Assembly: GCF_020283565.1 (NCBI RefSeq)
Contig: NC_060064.1
Coordinates: 3,556,001 to 3,620,000, forward strand
DNA: 64,000 nucleotides
From: Trifolium pratense
Lineage: Eukaryota > Streptophyta > Magnoliopsida > Fabales > Fabaceae
Reading direction: 5' to 3'
Position 1 is the first letter of the stretch. Each line of letters opens with the position of its first letter. Under the pieces are notes generated by a model. The model made no database searches. It saw only the letters and a program-made list of their open reading frames with translations, and had not been told where the DNA came from. Of this stretch, positions 21,900 to 33,745 are shown piece after piece. The position numbers were made by a program, and so were the translations under genes.

Positions 21900-22300
21900 G
21901 ATTGAAGAAAGCCTAAAACATCTTTTATCAAAGCGTGATTAACCTGAGGACAACTACGTTATATCTTTAGAGAGACATGAGGTAGTGTCCTTCTTGGCAA
22001 ACTAATCTTAACACATGTTGTCTTCTCAAAGAGTGCGATGGAAATCAATAGTCAAATTCAAGTTTTAGAATTTGTCTAATTTCCTTGATAAGAGAATAAA
22101 GATCGAGAGAGGTATTGTGTTCTGTCAAAGCCATCACCGTAGAATTTGATTCAATAACTATATTGTTGAAACCTTGGTCCAATGCCGACCAAATACCATT
22201 GTAAATGGCATGAAATTGGCTTGTAAGACGGTGACAATTCATATAGATCAAAGAAATCCGAGTAGTGAGTTACCCATATTATTGCGCATGATACCGAAAA
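21900..22300 (-). pseudogene. RNase H remnant of a LINE
   Basis: Minus strand, about 22251-22045: SQFHAIYNGIWSALDQGFNN and IVIESNSTVMALTEHNTS are clearly related to the RNase H domain of the LINE at 5824-7780 (AELHTIYNDLCLAMDRGFNN, VIIESDSTIAI). Homology continues at about 22040-21930 in broken frames, with LVCQEG in place of WLAKKG. No reverse transcriptase and no clear ends. It is a short, old fragment. Confidence 0.6.
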
Positions 22301-22432
22301 TTGAAATAAAGTTTTGGTCTCCCAATGTTGTTAAGACCACAATTTTGGTCGCTATATTTTTAATTGCACATTTTTAAACCTCATAATTTTGACCATGTAC
22401 GATCAACATGAATTGATTCAAGTAATAAAGTT

Positions 22433-22550
22433 TTTGGTTTCCTTCAATATGTGGTCATGGGTTTGACTCTTCACGCATATAGAAAATATTTAGTTGGGAA
22501 GGGAGAGCTCAACTTGTGTGCTCCATTAATTCTCCGACGAAAATTAATCA
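22433..22550 (+). mobile_element. SINE-like fragment
   Basis: GTCATGGGTTTGACTCTTCACGCATAT...TTGGGAAGGGAGAGCTCAACTTG resembles the pieces at about 11400-11490 and 11540-11635. The B-box-like GGGTTTGACTC suggests a tRNA-derived origin. Degenerate. Confidence 0.35.
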
Positions 22551-22947
22551 CCACTAATAACAAATAACAATGGAAATTTCATATAACCAATTTTTTTTTT
22601 TTTTTGAACATCTAAGTTCATGACATGACGATAAATTATTACTGAGACACTTGTATCAGGTCATTTATTTTTATGTCACAAGTCACAACATCTAATTTAT
22701 TCTTACATCATCAAACTGGATGATTAAAATGATAAGCTGATCCCTAACCTAAAAAACAATGATAAGCTGATCAACAATTCGGAGAACTAAAATGCATAAT
22801 TATAAAAAAAAAAAAAAGGAAACCAACATCGCAGTTTTGTCAAAATAAGAAAACTAAAATTGCACAATAACAATTACAGTAACATACATATCGTTAGTTC
22901 AAAAAAAAAAAAAACATACATATCGCAAAAATAAAATAATATAAAAT

Positions 22948-23345
22948 GAGTCAGGATCCGTTGACACCAACTAGTTTGACACCAAATGTTACACCTCTCA
23001 ATAACGTTTTAACCGATATAAATTTTATAAAATCCACCGTTGGATTGAAAGTTTACATCATATAGATCATTTGTGTAAAATTTCAAATAAATCCAAAATT
23101 ATTTGATATGTTATTGAGATACATCAAAATTAACGGTTTTTGTATTTTTTTAAATGCCGTTAATCTTTATGTGTCTCAATAGCATATCAAATGATTTTGG
23201 ATTTGTCTGAAATTTTACACAAATGATCTATATGATGTAAACTTTCAATCCAACGGTGGATTTTATAAAATTTATATCGGTTAAAACGTTATTGAGAGGT
23301 GTAACATTTGGTGTCAAACTAGTTGGTGTCAACGGATCCTGACTC
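22948..23345. mobile_element. 398-bp foldback MITE, Mutator type, with 9-bp target duplication
   Basis: Near-perfect palindrome: the left arm starts GAGTCAGGATCCGTTGACAC and the right arm is its reverse complement, ending GTGTCAACGGATCCTGACTC. The arms are about 190 bp each, with a short spacer near 23145. Both sides are flanked by the identical 9-bp ATATAAAAT (22939-22947 and 23346-23354). A 9-bp duplication and long terminal inverted repeats are typical of MULE-derived MITEs. No coding capacity. Confidence 0.85.
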
Positions 23346-23522
23346 ATATAAAATAGAGTTGATGCATAAATAATAAAAATAATTATTTTCAACCGTGTCA
23401 GCCAATTGTTTACATTTTTTTCCGGACGAATCCAACTGTTTACATGACTGACCAAAACCCTGTTTGGATTAGCTTATTTTAGAACTTATGCAAATAGCTT
23501 AAGCAATAATTTTTATGTATTA

Positions 23523-24240
23523 CTAGTAATAGACTCGTGCTATCGCACGGGTCGTAACGTTACGCTGCATTTTTTTTCAGTTCGACTTTTCATAAGTCGA
23601 CATATGTAAATTAACATTAATATAACTGAATTAGAAATGAAACATGTAAAATCAAACATCAAAGTAACTGAATTACAATTTCTTGTCAATGTCTATTACA
23701 ATTTGAAGGAAAACTTGAAACAAAAAATTAAACATTTAGGTAGGTTACATATGGATCTCACATATATGTATCCAATTAGGTTGTAACCTTAAAAACTTTA
23801 CCAACATTTGGATAAACATGTTTGAATTCAATTCGAAACCTATCACCGAATTGTATTCCATTGTCAAAGCAAAATTTTTTCCATCCCCCAACAATCTGGA
23901 CATTTTCAGAAGGATTGGTTGGATACCTTATATGTACCTTTGAACTGTTTGTTCCTGGTACTTCAAGAATTAGGGTTTGCAAATTTAAATCACGAACATA
24001 TGTTGAGAATTCGTTGGGCAAAGTCTATAAAACAAAATTTGAAGAATTAAACCAATATAAATAAGAGATAATAAATATCATAGACATTTAAAAAAACTAA
24101 CTTCAGATGTGAAAAATGAAATGAAAAGAGAAAAACTTACAATTTGTGTTTTGCTGAAATGGTTGAAATGGTTAAGACTGAATTCAAAGGTATGCACATC
24201 GGGAATTTCATGATCTGCAAAACCCAATGGAATAAAACTT
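23523..24240 (-). mobile_element. Non-autonomous Helitron, 3' end clear, carrying a B3-domain fragment
   Basis: The minus-strand 3' terminus is a hairpin, stem ACCCGTGC/GCACGAGT with loop GATA, followed by CTATTACTAG (CTAG at 23523-23526 on the plus strand) and host T. Over its last 40 or so bases it differs at one position from the Helitron ending at 47206, so the two are family members. The 5' boundary is not clear: AATTTTTATGTATTA occurs on both sides, which a simple Helitron insertion would not produce. Confidence 0.6.
23776..24214 (-). pseudogene. Captured B3 DNA-binding domain fragment (REM-like)
   Basis: Two exons on the minus strand with good splice sites: 24214-24141 (HEIPDVHTFEFSLNHFNH) and 24024-23776, ending in TAA. 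The second reads TLPNEFSTYVRDLNLQTLIL, IVGGWKKFCFDNGIQFGDRF and RIEFKHVYPNVGKVFKVTT, the layout of a plant B3 domain (GWKKFC...N.I..GD.F). The first part of the gene is missing. It lies inside the Helitron, so it is probably gene capture. No promoter or start codon is apparent. B3 domains bind DNA as transcription factors; whether this piece is expressed is unknown. Confidence 0.6.
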
Positions 24241-24429
24241 ACAATTTTTATGTATTATTATTAGCTTGTCAAGGTAGTTTATCATAAAATAGCTTATAAA
24301 AATACAATTTTCACTATTGTGAACTTATAAAATAGCATAAAACCTAATTTATATTACATAAGCTGTTTACATAAACACAAAAATAAGCTAATCCAAACAG
24401 ATCCAAGAGTAAGACTATTAAAATTTAGA

Positions 24430-24770
24430 GTTTTTCTTTTCGCGATTTTTTAGTCTCACGCGCGTTTTTTGACATTCCAATTCTATTTCTTTTGCAACGT
24501 AGGATGCAAGTGCGTAAATAGTAAAAAATGGGGGAAAAAAACAATTTGTATCATAGAATATAGAATATGAACTCAGTTCACATTCTAGAATGCAAACATG
24601 CGAAATCTATTTGCAGTTTAGGATGCAAACATTTTTTTTCCCAGGTTTTGCTCCTCTTGAGTTCGCCACTTATCAATACTTAAGTAGCGAGGAGGATATT
24701 TTTTGAAACTTTCGAGCACTAGTGAGGATTTCTTGGACGTGAGAAGTGAATCTCTGTAGCTTAAATTTAG
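24430..24770. repeat. Dispersed repeat related to 296-690
   Basis: It contains TTTTAGTCTCACGCGCG at one end and ACTTAAGTAGCGAGGAGG near the other, with GGATGCAAG and GAACTCAGTTCACATTCTAG inside. It shares motifs with 296-690 and the arms of 19346-19996. No coding sequence. About 24770-25195 beyond it shows nothing supported. Confidence 0.35.
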
Positions 24771-25206
24771 GCCGCTAACTATTCCTTTTGGTAACTAATT
24801 TTTTTTTCATATGCCACAAAAAAAGCTTCATTTGAAGTTTTAAAGTTAAATAAGTTAAGTGTTCGAAATTAAAATCCTATATAATACGATATTACTATCA
24901 ATTGGACTAATCTCATGATTACTAATAAAATTTGCTTTTAAGTATCCTTTACAATTAAAATTTATCCGTTTGTTCACTTTCAATATTTGTCTAATATTGT
25001 AACAAAAAAATTCTTAGATGTAACAAAAAAAACCTAAAGCTAATACCACCAATATTAATATTTATTTGGTAAGTCCATTAAATTAGTTTATAGTTTATTG
25101 GACTAACTTATAAGCTTGTTTTAAAAAAATGAGACATGTCTAGTAACAAACTTATCTAATTAGTTCATAGATTTTTTTGAGATGATGTTTCAAATAGCGT
25201 TTGAAC

Positions 25207-25658
25207 CTCTTTATGGGACTTAGTCCGTGCATGGGGTTGGCATTTCACCGATGGATTTTATTACTTTGCGCAATCATTTTGTCCAGTTCACAGTTTTCGT
25301 AGGTGCATCTCGAGCTCGACGGTCTTTTCTGCAGCTTCTTTGGCTAGTTTGTGTTTGGGTGATATGGACAGAGAGAAATCATCGTTTGTTCAAGGGCTCA
25401 ACAGACACACCTCATCTCTTGTTGGATAAGATCAAGCTATTCTCCTTTAGGTGGTTGAAGTCGACGAGTATTACGTTAGCTTCGAACTACCATAGCTGGT
25501 GGTCTGATCCATTGTTGTGTTTGGGTCTTGTATGATTTGATTATGATTGCATCTCTTTGACTCTATTGTAAACTTTTTAGTCTACTTCGATACGTCTTGT
25601 GCTTGGGAGGCTATTTGTGTTAATATATTCCATCTTGGCTTCTTCAAAAAAAAAAAAA
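25207..25658 (+). mobile_element. Short 5'-truncated LINE with 11-bp target duplication
   Basis: It encodes only the C-terminus of an ORF2 protein: VCVWVIWTERNHRLFKGST, LLLDKIKLFSFRWLKST, then YHSWWSDPLLCLGLV and TGA at 25533-25535. A 3' UTR and an A-run (25646-25658) follow. AGCGTTTGAAC flanks it on both sides (25196-25206 and 25659-25669). It is from a different LINE lineage than 5824-7780, since it lacks the RNase H end. The coding remnant is open over its whole length. Confidence 0.8.
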
Positions 25659-26019
25659 AGCGTTTGAACTTAATTTATAACTTTTTATATTTTTTTTCCA
25701 ATTTTACCATTATTATTTCTTTCTTTTTTTGTTAAAAAAAATATCCACCAATCATATACTTTTATGTCATTTTGTACTTACGACAATAAATTTTTATTTT
25801 TTTGACAAACGACAACAAATTTTTTTGAAGTTATCAATTACTCCCTCTGGTCTTATATATAAAAATCATTTCATTTTTTAGATTCATCGTAAAATTTATT
25901 ATCTAGATACATCAATTCAACGATGAATCTAAAAACTAGATACAAACTAAATTATAGCTCAATTTTTACCAATGGAAAAACATAAACCCAAACAAAGGTG
26001 GCAGAATAAAAGATATATT

Positions 26020-26167
26020 TTTTTTTGGTTTTTCACCACTAATTGAATCTAATTCGGGGGTTTGTTCTGACATCAAGTGATTTCAGTCCTCCGATCACAG
26101 TTGCGGGGATCGAACCGCGATCCTCTTTACCAAGTTCAGCATCAATCACCACTCAACAAACCAACTA
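26020..26167 (-). mobile_element. tRNA-derived SINE, family A
   Basis: Minus strand B box GGTTCGATCCC and A-box region TTGTTGAGTGG, with the same body and T-rich end as the copy at 7805-7951. Moderately diverged. A Stowaway-like terminus (CTCCCTCTGGTC) lies just before it at about 25842-25940. Confidence 0.6.
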
Positions 26168-26447
26168 TTAAACAATGAATTAAAAGTTAAAACCAGTAGA
26201 AAATTTTCCTTAAAAAAACCGCTAAAACATATTTGTCGTTAAGAAGCAAAATAATTTTGTACTGTGCAGTTGGAACGACGTCGTCATAGTATCGGAGCTC
26301 GTGTAACAGTTGAGAAATTTAGAGGGAAGTGGAGAAGGGATTTCATTCATAAGTGTTTAATTTTCCCCAATTCAATTCAATTCAATTCAATCCAATGCAA
26401 GCTTTTTTGTTCCAGTAATGAAGTTTCTTCTGTTTTCGAAACCCTAA

Positions 26448-29400
26448 ATGGATGCAAAAGATATACTTGGATTGCACAAAACCTCATTCCCATCTTCAAT
26501 TGAGAAAAAATCTCGACCTCCCAAAGAGTCTCAGAGAAAACCTGATGGCATTTCACGCGAGGTTTCTGCACTTATCATAATCTCTATTCATTGTATTATA
26601 TGATGATTTCATTGATTTTTTTTTTTTTTTTTATTTGAATTGTATTTGTAGGTTTATGCACTTACCGGTGGAATGCCACCACTTATGCCTTCAATTGATG
26701 CTTTTCAATTGAAAAAGAAGCATAACGAAAAGGTTCTGTTTTTATTTATTTTGCTTCTTTAATACTTGAGGTCCGTTTGAATTGACTTATTTAAGCTTAT
26801 CTGGTTAGATAATCAATTGTGAGACTGTTTGAGATAGCTTATAGAAACAACTTATCACAGTCCCCATGCTATTTTCAGCTTTTTTTCATAAGCTTTTTAG
26901 CTTTTATATCCAGGGTCCGTTAGCTTATATAAACAGCTTAAACAATTTTTATGTATTATTATAAGTTTGTCAAGGTAGTTTATGATAAAATAGCTTAGAA
27001 AAATACAATTTTTACTAGTGTGAACGTATAAAATAGCATAAAACTTAATTTATATTGCATAAGCTGTTTGCATAAGCTCAAAAATAAGCTAATCCAAACG
27101 GGCCCATAAGCTCCTATGAACAGCTTATGAAAATAACTTATACTAGCAACTAATATGAAGTAAGTTTGACTTTTTTTATCTTTAATTATAAAAATAGCTT
27201 ATGTATAAATACTTAGGGCCCATTTGGAATGACTTGTTTTTGAGCTTATAAAAAATAGCTTATGCAAATAAACAAGCTTTTATGTTAATTCATAAGTTCT
27301 CACCAACAACAATTGTATCGTTATAAGCTGTTATTTATAAACTACCTTGACAAGCTTATAACAATATATAAAAGCTTATTTATTTGCATAAGCTAAAAAA
27401 TAATTCGTTCCAAACGGGCCCTTTACGACAAGCGCTTATGGTGTAATCCCTTGTTTAATGTTTATCCAAACCGGGTAATTGTTATTTTGGTTTTTGAACT
27501 TCTTATATTCTTCAGGTTACTTGGCAATGGCTTCCTTTCACTAATTCTGCTCGTAAAGACGATCTTCATCTTTACCATTGGGTCAGTCACAAAATCTGTT
27601 TAATTATCGTCTGTGATTATTTATGAGTATTCATGTTTTTGTTTATGGGTCTCTTCTCTTTCAGGTTCGAATAGTCAATGGTGTTCTACCTACTGGGGAC
27701 TATTCTTTTGCCAAGTATAATAAGGTAGCTTAATTCATGTTACTCATGGTCTCCACCTTCCTAATTCATATGCATTATTACTTACCTTTTTGGTTTTATT
27801 TTCGAATTTGGCTTTATTCTAAATCTTCTATTTGATGTGGTGCAGTCTGTTGACATTATCAAATACACAGCCGAGGAGTACGAAAAGTATTTGACAGATC
27901 CTGTGGGTAATCATGTCTAATTGTACAATTTTATGGAAACTTATTGATGGGTTTGCTTAAACAACAATGTTGCAAAATTTATGCTATCCGAACTGATGTT
28001 TATTTTATGCAATGTATTGAGTTGTGATTGTGGGCCTTTCATTGACTTCTATTGTAAGGGAAGTAGGGAACATATTGAAGCTTATAAACATTGATACCGG
28101 AAGCTCCTTTTTCCACAAAAGAGATGGATATTGGATTATTCTTGTGTTGGCTAATAAGAACAACCTATGCTGTACAATCCTCAGAGTGTTTTCTTTAGTC
28201 AATAATTTTACACAGATTTCACGTAAAAGTAGAGTTTGGTGTGATGCGGGATCAATATACAATTTTGTGTGGATGAGCTGACAACAATAGGATTCTAGAA
28301 TTACCACTTTTGCTACGGCCTTGTTTGTATACTGCATCCGATTGCACATTCTATCGTATAAAATTACACACTTTTAACTGCAATTGTGATGATCTGTGCC
28401 TTTTTCTCAATTGAAAGCTGAAATTCATTGGCATTCTATCAGTGTTTTTACATTCATCTCTTTTATTAAGTGTTCAATGCATTACTCTACCTGATTTTGC
28501 TTTATCTACCCAGATGTGGACCAAGGAGGAGACAGATGAACTATTCGACTTGTGTGAGAGGTTCGATCTCCGTTTTGTTGTAATAGCTGATAGATTCTCA
28601 TCATCTCGGACTGTAGAGGAGTTAAAGGATCGATATTATAGTGGTATGTCTTTGTTCAATAATTATTATGTATTGCACTCCGCATTTCGTTTAGTTTCAA
28701 CTCATACTTTTACTTTTGGATGATATGGAGACTGCACGAGCAAAAGTGTGATACTTTGAACTTAATTTTTCTATTACATGTCCATACCATGTAGTGTTGC
28801 GTGCTATAGTACTTGCTAGAGCTGCATCTTCTGGAGATGTTGCAACACATCCTCTCATTAAGGTGAAGTCAAATTTTAATGTACGATGCTTTGGAGAAGT
28901 TACTCTTTCTTCCGTCTCTTCGAGTATACTATTTGTTGTTAAAACAGACTCTCACCTGCCTTAAGTGATTGCCATGTGGTCATAGTAACTCATTTTTCCT
29001 TTTCAATGCAGGAGCCATATAATGTTTCACAAGAAATAGAGCGAAAACGGGCATTATCCATGGTCCTCTCACAAACAAGACAACACGAGAAAAGAGATGA
29101 AGAGGTTCTTTAAAGAAAAATACTACTTTATACGTCCCTGCCATCGGTTTACCTTTATTGTAAAAATGAAGTAAGTGTGGCTACTTATATTGTTTTATGC
29201 AGGTGCTTATTGAAGCAAAAAGAATAGCCGAGTTACGGATGGCTTCTAAGGTAATTTGTTCAAGATTGATTTACCAATGCACCATTAATTGAGGCTGAAT
29301 TATTATCAGGATCGAAGTTCCTACCTATCACTTTGAATATTGGGGAATGTTTCCTAGTATGGTATGCACTTTTTTGTTTGCATGGGAGGTAATTAGTAAA

Positions 29401-31418
29401 GTTAGAGCTGTGTACTCGCAACTTAATTCACTATTAATATTTACTTACAGTAAAATATATGTTGAAGTTGTGATCTTGAGTCACTTGTTCTCGATTTACA
29501 ATCACCAATTTGGGGCAACAAAATTCGTGGAATGTATAAAATGTATTTCACACGATCTACACATGCACTTTGTGCCTGGAATTTTGATTTATATTTTTTT
29601 CAGGTTGCTGAACAGTCTCAATTGGTTGTTGCTACAAATGCTGATGCAGAAGTTACAGAGAGGGCTATCCCCGGTGAATCTCCATCTCCATCGAATGTGC
29701 AACATCCACCAATGGCTGTGCCTTCCCCAATTACAGATAATGCTTCTACTCTAGCGTCTCTTCGCATGGTAAGTTATTTAGAAGGTTTCCAGTTTATGTA
29801 TCCTTTGCCCTTTCTTCATGTACATTTTTCTTCTCATTACCTTCAAAACCCCTCTCCCTTCCTCTCCCCCCTGGGAAGGTTAACAAGGATTCTACGAAAA
29901 CAAAAGCCTTTTCGCACTAAATGGGGGTGCCTACATAAATCAAACAGTATCATATTGCAAATCATGTCAAATTATAAACCAGTGGAATCTAAATCATTCT
30001 TAATGAGTATGTCTAATATTGCATTGCATAGTTAGTCCCTAACCAAGAGAAAAGAGGAAAGTTGTGTTAGGCAGTAGACAAGGTAACTTAAAACTTTGAT
30101 TAGTGCCATTGACATTAACTAGGTTTTTGATGATCAAAATATTTCAAATAACTTTTATTTAATGAGAGGCAATTGCACGATTTTTTTTTTTTTTTAAATT
30201 TTTAAATTTCTCATACTTCATTGCATTATCTGATAGTGAGAAATATTTCAGCTTCGTGTATATTTGAGGACATATGCACTTGAGCAAATGGTGCAAGTTT
30301 CAAACTCAACTGCTGGAGTTCGTACTATCAAACGGGTTGAGCAAACATTGCAAGATCTTGGGGTTTGTCTTTACTACTTTAACTTTTAATGCAATTTAAA
30401 CATTGTTGACAAATCTATTGCTATTAACTAATTAACCATCTTTCTTAATACCCATGGATTAGGTAAGAGAGCCTTAATTATATGCCAAAGCTGAAATGTT
30501 TGTAATAAGGTGTAGCATATATTTGGGTTCATGATGCATTTCATTTGAATTTGGTTCTGTGATTCCAGATCAATTTGAAACCAAGGGTTCCAACAAAAGC
30601 TGTTTGTGCAGAGCATCTGGAACTAAGAAGAGAAATACTAACTTGGCTGAATCTCCAGAAACAGGTATATCGGTATAAGAAAGTTGAGAGAATCACATTT
30701 TCCTAATGTATTTATTAATTCATATTATAAGCAGATGTTGATGATTTCACTTGTTAGAATTTTCATAGGGCAATGTGCCAATGTATGATTGTTTATAGAA
30801 TTACCAACATACTGGCTTGTTTTCTGCGCATCTCCCATTTTTCTTTCATTTAATTACCTGTTATGATATATGTTGCAGGTGCAATATAAAGAGGCCGAAG
30901 GTTCATCTTATCGTGATGGGACCTACGGTGAAACACCAGACACACCAAAGGTCATAAATTAATATTTTTCTTTCTTTCTTCTTGGTATTTTCCTCTCTAT
31001 TGCTTTAAGGCTTGTGATTTGGAAACTACTGACATATTTGCTTTGTTGAGCGGATCAGGATCGTACATTTATTCCCGACTCGTTGAATTTTGGAGGTAAT
31101 ATATATTAATTCTGTTTGCACCTGCTATCTAATTTGCTATAAAATAAGGGAAATTTCATCTATTTATTATTAAACATATCAATAAAACTGTAGTTTCAGG
31201 CGAAAGGGTTGGCAAAAAGGACCAAAAACGCAAGGTACATCGCAAAAATATTGTCTAATTACATGTTGATTGATTAGTTATGCATTTACTTTTCGACCAT
31301 TTTAATAATGTACTCCTATTATTGATTGGTCTTGGGAATTTTATTTGCACAGGGGCATGGAGCTCAACCTACAGCGGCTCATAAAAGACCTAGAAAACAA
31401 AAGGCCTCGGATCTTTAA
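26448..31418 (+). CDS. SWC4: SWR1-complex subunit SWC4 / DMAP1 homologue, 16 exons
   Basis: Nuclear subunit shared by the SWR1 (H2A.Z deposition) and NuA4 acetyltransferase complexes. Exons: 26448-26561, 26652-26732, 27516-27581, 27665-27724, 27846-27902, 28514-28643, 28795-28862, 29012-29104, 29203-29250, 29604-29768, 30252-30362, 30569-30664, 30879-30950, 31059-31095, 31200-31234, 31353-31418. All introns are GT-AG and phases agree, giving 432 aa, close to plant SWC4. It begins [22 protein letters not shown] domain lies at about residues 127-172 ([20 protein letters not shown]). The DMAP1 C-terminal region is in exons 10-12 ([40 protein letters not shown]). The tail is basic ([20 protein letters not shown]). 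A telo-box AAACCCTAA abuts the ATG. Intron 2 holds nested MITEs. The gene looks intact and single-copy here. Confidence 0.95.
26769..27471. mobile_element. Nested MITEs in SWC4 intron 2
   Basis: Two inner foldback elements, about 26909-27105 (GGTCCGTTAGCTTAT ... AATCCAAACGGGCCC) and 27207-27421 (GGGCCCATTTGGAATGACTT ... TTCCAAACGGGCCC), lie inside an outer, older one (GGTCCGTTTGAATTGACTT ... ATCCAAACCGGG). All three share the AGCTTAT-rich body and terminal TTTGGA/TCCAAA. They fill nearly all of the 783-bp intron and leave the splice sites intact. Confidence 0.6.
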
Positions 31419-32101
31419 TTATCTCGTTAAGAGCTTGAATTTGGCACAGATGACACCAACCAACATTGTTATGACACCAACATTGTTAAGCATCATAGTT
31501 CTTTCTAATGTAATATCTGTATCATTTGTGTGTTTCTGTAATATAATACCCTTGGTGCTTCAACAACCTTATAGGACATGTTTCTTCAATTTAAGGCTTG
31601 TCAATGATGCACTTACCGAACAAAGTTTTCCATGTATCTGTCAGCTGCGACAAGGTGTTTCAATTTGTATAATTTGTTTTGCATTTACAAGCTTATCTCA
31701 TATCATTATAAAAAGCGTCGATCATACAACTTGACATCAACTCTAACACCCAAGGATTAACCATATATAGCCACCCGAGCTAATTCATGGTCAGTCATAT
31801 CATATTAGCTCGCCTCCTTGAAAATTTAATCAATGAGTTTGGACATATATATAATAAGTCTTGAAGTTTAGAAATACGATCATTATTAAGATCAGTCTTG
31901 TGGATATTCATATGGAAAGTTTTTTTTTTTTTTTATTAGAAATTTAACAATTTTCATATTAGAAATATAAAAGCGCAATGTAATTTTGTTTAACTTTATG
32001 TGAATATATTACAAAAACTAAACTAAACCGACATTTTTTTAATAAGCCCAAACCAAATTGATGGATACAAGTTGTTTTAATTAAGAAACTTATCTAATAT
32101 A
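31419..32101. other. SWC4 3' UTR and intergenic
   Basis: AT-rich sequence between the SWC4 stop and the MULE target duplication. No other gene is seen. Confidence 0.5.
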
Positions 32102-32169
32102 AAATCTGAAGAAAATTGCTTTTTTCCCCCCCATTGTTTCCTCCAAGGCCCCCCAAAGTGACCATTTTG

Positions 32170-32880
32170 ACCCTATAAATGCATTTGGACTATAGAATCC
32201 GAAATTTGTTATTTATGGTCCATACAATCCGAAATCAGTTTAAACAAGCAATTGGCTGGTTATGCCTGCCTTGTACGTGATGTTTTGCCCAGGAAAACCT
32301 GGGTTTGGACTGTACAATCCAAACGTCCTTTTTTTTAAAGGTTTTGGAGTATGGAAGCCGAAACTAGTTTGATATGGACCATAGAATCCGAAATCCAAAA
32401 CCAGTTTAAACAAGCCATTGGCTGGCTATGCCTGGCTTGTACATCGTTGATGGTTTGCCCAGGAAAACTTGATTTTGGACTGTACAATCCGAAATGCTTT
32501 GATTTTTAAAATTTTGCATCAATTCGGATTCTACCAACCGGAAACGCTCATAGTCGGTGTGTAGGATCCGAATAGAGTCTATATAGCCTATATTTCAGAA
32601 GTTGCACTTTCATAACCTCTTTGACACTCAATTGGGAGCTTTGGAGCTAGGGCAATTTTTTTAGCGTATCAGAGACTTGAAACCAACGTTTATTCACTCA
32701 AAGAGGGGCGCAATACTCAATCGGAGTCATACAAGAGGTAATAAGCACTTTAAACCGTTAGTTTTTTCAATTTTCATGGTTTTATGATCGCAGTCGCGTT
32801 TGGCTTGTACAATCCGAACTCATTTCGGATCCCACATGCCAAACTGGACAGCTTTTTAAAATTTTGAAATTTATTGTGAT
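32170..32880. repeat. MULE left subterminal repeats
   Basis: About ten copies of a 15-17 bp motif, GGACTGTACAATCCGAA and variants (ACTATAGAATCCGAA, GTGTAGGATCCGAA), lie in both orientations. A block of about 110 bp (CCGAAATC ... GTTTAAACAAGC ... TTGCCCAGGAAAAC) is duplicated at about 32228-32320 and 32384-32490. Matching copies occur in the right end at 34355-34555. Their clustering at both ends fits transposase binding sites (inference). Confidence 0.65.
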
Positions 32881-32894
32881 AGGTAGGGTTTGTG

Positions 32895-33680
32895 ATGGCC
32901 GAACCTCCGTTCGAAATGAAACCGAACATCGATGAACCCGACATTGCACAACCTAATGTAGTTGAACCCACAAATATTTTGGTTAACACTGCCAATTATT
33001 TTTTTAAGTGTGAAAAGTATAAGGTTCGAGATGAGATGATCGAATGGTGCAAAAAAGAGGCTATAAAAGCTGGATTTACTATGGTGATTGTGAAATCAGA
33101 TAACGGTTCTTACCGAAGGAAAAAGACTTTAGTATTGGGTTGCTCAAGAGGCGGTGCGTACAAAGAACCGAATAGGAAATTGAAGAAAGAAGACACGGCT
33201 ACGAGGAAATTGAACTGTCCGTTCAGACTGCGAGGTTACTTTTTGGCATCAGAGGAATGGAGACTAAGTGTTGTGTGTGGTGAACATAACCACAAGTTGG
33301 CAAAAAATCTAGAAGGTCATACTCTTGCCGGACGTTTAAAACCAGAGGAGAAGGAGTGTGTGCAGGAGTTGTCAAAGAATTTGGTGGCCCCGAAGAACAT
33401 ATTGTCGACACTGAGAGGGAGAAATCCGGATATCAAGACTTCAATGAAGCAAATATACAATGTGCGCCAAAGGTTAAAAAAAGATGCTAGGGGTGAAATG
33501 TCTGAATTGCAACAACTCATGAAGTTGTGTGAAAACAACAAATATTTTCACAAGTGTAGAACAATTGGTGACTCGACTACTATACAAGATATTTTTTGGG
33601 CACATCCTGAAAGTGTGAAATTGCTTAACACTTTCCCTACTGTTTTAGTGTTGGATTCAACGTACAAAACCAACAAGTAA
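32895..33680 (+). pseudogene. Truncated MULE transposase with FAR1-type DNA-binding domain
   Basis: 261 codons, ATG at 32895 to TAA at 33678-33680. An N-terminal leader is followed by a FAR1/WRKY-GCM1-type zinc-binding region: YRRKKTLVLGCSRGGAY, TATRKLNCPFRLRGYFLA, EEWRLSVVCGEHNHKLAKN, with the C...C...HNH ligands in order. A linker leads to the start of the MULE transposase domain, PTVLVLDSTYKTNK, which carries its first catalytic Asp. The frame then stops. The rest of the DDE domain is absent, so catalysis is impossible, but a DNA-binding protein of this size could still be made. A 52-bp direct repeat spans the stop. Confidence 0.8.
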
Positions 33681-33745
33681 CTACAAGAAACCAACTGTTT
33701 TAGTGTTGGATTCAACGTACAAAACCAACAAGTAACTACAAGAAA
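33639..33745. repeat. 52-bp direct repeat at the transposase truncation point
   Basis: 33639-33690 and 33694-33745 are identical 52-bp copies with a 3-bp spacer, covering the last codons (VLDSTYKTNK), the stop and CTACAAGAAA. The transposase similarity ends here, so this looks like the scar of the internal deletion. Confidence 0.85.

Larger units (their letters stand above)
23460..24412. mobile_element. MITE interrupted by a Helitron
   Basis: The outer parts, 23460-23522 and about 24240-24412, form one element of the family also found at 26909-27105 (shared blocks AATTTTTATGTATTATTA, AGCTTGTCAAGGTAGTTTAT, AATAAGCTAATCCAAACRG). The middle was inserted later. The ends carry TTTGGATTAGCTTATTTT and its inverted partner. 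Confidence 0.55.
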
